Shown here one piece after another: positions 59,665 to 64,000 of a DNA stretch of 64,000 nt. The stretch lies in contig JARWMV010000014.1 of the NCBI GenBank assembly GCA_030998015.1, positions 62,001 to 126,000 on the forward strand, given 5' to 3'. Within the stretch, counting starts at the first letter, position 1, and each line of letters begins with the position of its first letter. This DNA is from Ceratorhiza oryzae-sativae (lineage: Eukaryota > Basidiomycota > Agaricomycetes > Cantharellales > Ceratobasidiaceae). The position numbers were made by a program, and so were the translations under genes. The notes under the pieces are model-generated. The model had not been told where the DNA came from and made no database searches. It saw nothing but the letters and a program-made list of their open reading frames with translations.

Positions 59665-60926
59665 AGTGGATAAGATGCGCTGCAATCGGTGAACAACTGT
59701 AGCAGCCAGTATGGTGGTGTAGTGTAAAGTAACTAGAGAGTGCTTTTATACACTGGGGTTGACCAGATGATTAGAAAGCGCCCACGATTTGTGCTCGGTA
59801 AGCGTATTCGATGCTGACTCACTTGGTGGTGAATAATGACGCAACGGAGAACATCTTGTCGGATATCAAATAATGGCATGGTGCTGGCTATGAACAGTTG
59901 TCTCTTTCGGCCCGGCAGGAACCAAGGCAGAATCTTGGGGAGACTTCATTACGAGCGGGCTGTAGATGCCGGTGATTGTCCCTGAGCAGGGTCTAATGTG
60001 GGTATCGAGGGTGCCGGTAACAACCGACGATATCGTGTTGGTCAGATTGAACGGGTCAAACAATTCTGTCATCAGGCACATGATTGGGCGAAGTTTGCAT
60101 GAATGAGAGCTGAGACCGCATGGTAACAGGGCGTGTAGACAAGTTGAGAAAGCGACTGATTCAGGTGTTTGTGTTTGGGCTTTTGTACACGTTCTTCAGC
60201 ACTGCGGTAGAGCCTAAACAATCAGCGCGCGTAAAAGAGCTGATTCCATTTCAGAGATGTCAGGCCCGATAACTGCCGCCGGTAATATGAGTTAGGTTCG
60301 AGGCGTCAGTGCGAGTCGCCATCTGAACCGGCTTGTGTTTTTCTGGGGTTTGATTGTGTCCAACTGGTCGCGCTGAAACGGAATGAATTGCGGCGGGGTC
60401 ACGTGGGGGTCCGTTGACGACCCTTGGTGCGATCAGCTGAGCGTGCTCCAGTCCTCGACTGCTTTCACTCGTTCGTTTATCGCTTTTTTCTTTGACGCCA
60501 ACTCTCGCTCGTTCGACGCGTGCTCGGCGACAGAGTCCTGTGTATTCCTCCGGTGCTGTCCTATTGAGGCTACGTTCCCTGTTTGAGCGCCTTCGCAATC
60601 TCGTGAAAAAACCCGCCGCAGTTCGACCCAGGTCTCTCGGCTCAGGTTCCACGGCAGGACTAAACCCCACTCTTCGACTGTCTTGCCTCTGGTTGCCCTT
60701 TCAGTCAGTCCTACAGCCGTGCAAGCCCCGTCATTCTGCACAGTCGCTCCGAGCCCCTGATTACGACGTTCTATGACGGTAGCTTTGGTGAGAGCGCTTT
60801 CCTGTAAGCTCTGACTGCCTGTAACTGACATGTAACTTTACCCAGGCCAGGTTGCCACACTTACCGAGTCGAGAGTATATTCACCACAGAGAGACCCATA
60901 GCGCGTTTTCCTTTGTCCCTTCAACA
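59665..60926. other. Divergent intergenic region, GST / Ser-rich protein
   Basis: 1.26 kb between opposing starts. A CACGTGGG box (GTCACGTG read with the upstream bases) lies at 60400-60405. Minus-strand ATG frames at 59866-60081 (71 aa) and 60433-60831 (132 aa) have no recognisable domain and overlap putative leader sequence. Sequence at 60773-60787 (ATGACGGTAGCTTTG) before a GTGAGA donor could be an alternative first exon of the next gene, since splicing to the cccag at about 60844 keeps its frame open. Confidence 0.4.
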
Positions 60927-63053
60927 ATGCCACTTCAAGCACCCACCAAGTTTTCATCTGTAGTAAGCCGCCCGGATAATTCCGTATTTAGTATGCGAGC
61001 ATCTCATCGTACCCAACAGCAAATATCTACGTCTCACTCCCATGCCAGGCAAACGTCAGTGGCGTCATTTGCCAGCTCACTCTACCTCCCTGTCGACCCG
61101 GAGAACAGGTCAAACTTTGACGACGAAACCGAGGCGTATCCATCTTCCGACGAGCTGTTCGGACCAGACCACGAAGAAGGCGACGACTACACCATATCGA
61201 GTCGCCGATACCTGTCTTCCCATTCACGCTATTCCTCATCTTTCTCACATGCTTCACACCCACCCACCCCGCCACGGAGCACGGTATCCCTTGAACGGTC
61301 CTCATCATCATTATCCCTGACACCGCCACAGGCTCGCTATAGCAACACCTCGGCGCCAACCAACCGAATCCCAGCGAGTGCCACCACATCACCGTCAGCC
61401 GCTCTTCCCTCACCACCCAGCACGGCCCGCTCCTTGGGCGATCATCAACTAAGCTTTCAAATGGATGAATCTACAGCATCAAAGCCTGACGAGGGTGTGC
61501 CTATCGAGAAATTCGATCAACTTGTGATCGAACATCTGGAACAGGATCGTGCATTGCTTCAGACACTTAGAAAGCTGGAAGAACAGAAGGTCCGCATCGC
61601 TCAGCTCACTTACGCGCTTAGTCGGCTCCGGGTGTTGTCAAACTCTGCTTGTCTTTCGCCCGGGAACTCTAGCAGCTCGAGCGCGCCGAAATCCAATCCA
61701 CCCATGCAGTTTCGTCGTCTAGGGGCGATTGTACCCAAGCCGCTGATAGTCAAACCATCGGCCTACAGCGCTTCCAATTCTACACTCGGTCGCTCAACCT
61801 TTTCTATCAGGGATACCTCATCGGGTCTGACCGGGCCAAGTCTGAACGAGGCGATTAATCAGCGACGGCACGCCAAGCAACAGCTCCACGAATTTGCACT
61901 CCGTCGACCGGCTCGTAACACAAAACCTCGACCAAACGGAAGATTCACTGCTGGAACGACCGCCAATACGAGTCAGGTAAAGCGGGTAGGGTGGGAAGGA
62001 GCTCGAGGCAGTCCGTCGATGGTACCCCGAGAAGCAAAACCACGAGCCTCTGGTATACTCAATCATCCGAACATCACCACACGACGACCAAAGCGTTCAG
62101 AACCACCACAGCAGCCCGGCGGGGTGCCACGGTTATCGGGATCGGGATCGGGCCCTGCTACGCCACCGCGCCTAACATCTCTGTTTTCTTCTCCCAGTTC
62201 GATCAATACGCGTTCACCTGCGACACCGACGCAAGACCAAGTACTCTCTGCTCGTGTGCGACTCGCCTACCACACCCATCCCATCCCGGCGTAATAAGGC
62301 TCTTCCACCTCGGCCAGTTTCGCCAACGATGCCGATGAAGCTTGCGAGAAACGTATCTTATACGTACACGATTCCGCCTGTTCCACCTCCTCACGAAACG
62401 GTAGCCCATGTGAAACTCGTCAATAGTGGGGAAACATCACCATCACTGCCGGCTGAAGAAGTGCAGAGCAGGCTCGCGGCGACATTTGCGCACTTCGCGA
62501 AGCCTCGCGGACCCTCACCATCGCCCCAACCGCCTAGCCCACCTCGAAATGCGCTCGACATAACGGCGGCGGGTCAGCCTCAACCTGATTATCTCGAGCA
62601 ACTGCTTCATAGGAAATGGGTGGAACAGCTGGACGAGCATGCTCACCAGGCGAGAGGAAGTTGGAAATCTCCACTCAGGAATATCCGGCAAAAAATCGCT
62701 GGCGGGCTTGGGTTGGGCAGGCGATCAAGCAGGGCGTCGATTGGCGAATCATCGTCCGAGGCACATACTCACTTTACCATGTCCATCGATGGCCACGGCG
62801 GGTATGTGCATGGTCTTGGTACGGTAGAAGAGAGTATTGGAGCCTCGGACACAACGACAAACGAGGCTACTGGGAAACCTCCACTTGCCGTAGAACACCA
62901 CAAGCTCAAGAAACCTAAGAAGAAAGGAAGTGTCAAGGATGACGGGGCGCATACACCCGTGCCGCCACACCCTTGTCTTCATCGGGGGCAGTGTCCATCT
63001 CGAAGCCGCCCAAGTCGACCTGGAGGTTTTCTCGGATTGGCCAATCACAGTAA
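60927..63053 (+). CDS. Ser/Pro-rich protein, possible cell-cortex or signalling adaptor, several frame breaks
   Basis: I do not recognise the family. From the ATG at 60927 (MPLQAPTKFSSVVSRPDNS) the protein is Ser-rich, then has a compact coiled-coil part (EKFDQLVIEHLEQDRALLQT and LRKLEEQKVRIAQLTYALSR, about 61510-61640) and long Ser/Pro/Arg-rich stretches. The frame open to 62290 does not match the frame that continues with SPTTPIPSRRNKALPPRPVS and MPMKLARNVSYTYTIPPVPP; a 62-nt GTACTC...AATAAG intron in phase 0 is one alternative, an indel the other. A conserved-looking block LDITAAGQPQPDYLEQLLHR and WVEQLDEHAHQARGSWKSPL, IRQKIAGGLGLGRRSSRASI follows. After 62950 a third frame (TPLSSSGAVSISKPPKSTWR, end at the TAA of 63051-63053) reads better than the hydrophobic frame of the ORF. 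Start upstream at 60773 via a spliced leader is possible. Confidence 0.5.
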
Positions 63054-63644
63054 TAGGAGACCCAGTTGCCGTTTTCTTTTTCGCTTTTGTTCGTTTTCAG
63101 TTCGAATTTTTAGTCACGATGCCTTGCAGGTTTTGTTTGTCTTTTTGGTGCCCCTCACTGTCATTGTTACTACCCTCCTCTGTTGGCTATCTCGTCCTTT
63201 CACTCGCTTGCGAACACGCCTGATCTGTATTATACCTTGATCTGTCGCTGGTTGGCACAATCTTATGACGCATATCATTCCCTCTTTAGACTATTGATTC
63301 ATGTGATTTCAATAACATAAAAATACCAGTCGGTAACGCTAGGGCTACCTTGCAGCTCCTTTGAGGTGCGGAAATCATCGACAACCTACGCCAAGAGGAT
63401 ACTCAGTCAGTCCATGTCGTGTCAACACAGTATAAACGAGATGGGGGGAATCAGGTTGCAAATTATACAATCTCATCCAGCGTCATTCACGCCCATCCGG
63501 CGCGGTTTCTAAACAAGTTGTAAAGAAACACAGCACACGGACAAGTGGGCGGAGAGCTATCAATCAATTGCTTGTGTTCATCATTTGGCTCCCCACGGTT
63601 AAAATTGGGATGACTCTGGGACCACACTTACCAGCTGCTGAAAG
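63054..63644. other. Convergent 3' region
   Basis: No supported gene. Tail-to-tail intergenic DNA, with AT-rich stretches at 63280-63320. The hydrophobic C-terminal continuation of the +1 frame to 63240 (DALQVLFVFLVPLTVIV) is probably not used. Confidence 0.4.
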
Positions 63645-64000
63645 CTATTGCACAATCCGAAACCCGCGCGCTCGACTGGGCCTGCTAGGCGAAGCCTGCC
63701 CGCGAGAGCTGTTCCCGTCGGCTTGGGCATTGTAGGAGCCCCGTGGCGATTGTCCCCAGCCCCTCCCTCGTCCATGTCCACGCTGGGTGTTTCCGTTTGC
63801 GTAACCGCCACGTTGCCCCCAGCCTGGATTCCCGCCGCCCCTCTCGTAGTATCGACTACCGTTAGAGCTCGAAGCGTAACTCCCGTTCTGGGAAGGGGTG
63901 AATGCTTGAAAAGACAGTTCGAATATCATATAAAGCTCCGAGGATCGTAGTGACTCACCTGCACCCCTATTGGAGTTCTGGTCAGCGTTGTTTGGATTTG
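63645..64000 (-). CDS. Partial RGG-rich protein (5' part outside window)
   Basis: The window ends within this gene. The last exon (63645 to about 63905) joins to NPNNADQNSNRGA from the exon that runs off the right edge, through an intron at about 63906-63955 with GTGAGT donor and CAAG acceptor. The product is Gly/Arg/Ser/Gln-rich: FTPSQNGSYASSSNGSRYYE, RGGGNPGWGQRGGYANG and GHGRGRGWGQSPRGSYN, ending SRPSRARGFRIVQ. Such RGG repeats are usual in RNA-binding proteins and methyltransferase substrates. The identity depends on the missing N-terminus. Confidence 0.55.
   Translation of the reverse strand, partial: NPNNADQNSNRGAGESLRSSELYMIFELSFQAFTPSQNGSYASSSNGSRYYERGGGNPGWGQRGGYANGNTQRGHGRGRGWGQSPRGSYNAQADGNSSRGQASPSRPSRARGFRIVQ

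Noticed and set aside
59866..60081. 71-codon minus-strand frame between GST and the Ser/Pro-rich gene
   Set aside because: Has an ATG, but no recognisable motif, and sits in the GST promoter; I could not support it as a gene.
60433..60831. 132-codon minus-strand ATG frame upstream of the Ser/Pro-rich gene
   Set aside because: No domain, overlaps the likely leader or first exon on the other strand, and composition is not distinctive.
63100..63240. Hydrophobic C-terminus FVFLVPLTVIVTTLLCWL taken as a membrane anchor
   Set aside because: Depends on the frame after the probable slip at 62941; the alternative frame gives a soluble Ser/Pro end and an earlier stop that fits the rest of the protein.

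Overview
The window is nuclear DNA of a filamentous fungus. Nearly every gene is broken by many short introns (about 45-65 bp, GTRNGN donors, YAG acceptors), genes lie on both strands 70-800 bp apart, and domain architectures are fungal (Bro1/PalA protein, URE2-type glutathione transferase, fused BioD-BioA, GPI-type aspartic protease, fungal MARVEL protein). Intron density and protein flavour suggest an agaricomycete basidiomycete, possibly near Rhizoctonia/Ceratobasidium; that placement is inference. I see no prokaryotic features, CRISPR, rRNA or complete transposon.

Layout. 0.3-7 kb: a WSS1-type DNA-protein-crosslink protease (-) divergent from 6-phosphofructokinase (+), then an NmrA-like protein (-). 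7.3-14.2 kb: a CRAL-TRIO lipid-transfer protein, the APC/C subunit Cdc16/APC6 and a BAP31-like ER protein (all -), the last divergent from a RAD51D-like recombinase paralogue (+). 14.4-19.7 kb: an unrecognised low-complexity protein and a membrane-anchored pepsin-like protease (-). 20.2-27 kb: a RasGAP of the IQGAP/Sar1 type (-) divergent from a PalA/RIM20 Bro1 protein (+). 27.8-33.5 kb: a tiny three-exon gene and a large arrestin-like protein with a very long proline-rich tail (+). 33.6-41 kb: an MFS transporter and a TBC Rab-GAP (-), the latter only 70 bp from divergent COA6 (+). 41.7-46 kb: a Ser/Thr-rich single-pass membrane protein (+) and an unrecognised protein (-). 46.1-48.7 kb: the only gene-poor stretch, with decayed ORFs and a tRNA-like A/B-box pair. 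48.7-54.6 kb: exportin-T and a MARVEL protein (-). 54.9-63.1 kb: bifunctional BioDA (+), a URE2-type GST (-) and a Ser/Pro-rich protein (+). The window ends inside an RGG-rich gene (-).

The genes are mostly unrelated housekeeping and regulatory functions; clustering into a pathway is not evident. Shared features are (i) repeated CACGTG (mostly CACGTGAY) boxes placed almost only in upstream intergenic DNA and (ii) apparent one- to few-base frame slips in at least seven otherwise convincing genes, several at homopolymers, which I read mainly as assembly indels. I did not find a convincing undescribed multi-gene system; the most distinctive biology is the WSS1 gene, whose active site is assembled across introns using 6-nt and 15-nt microexons.
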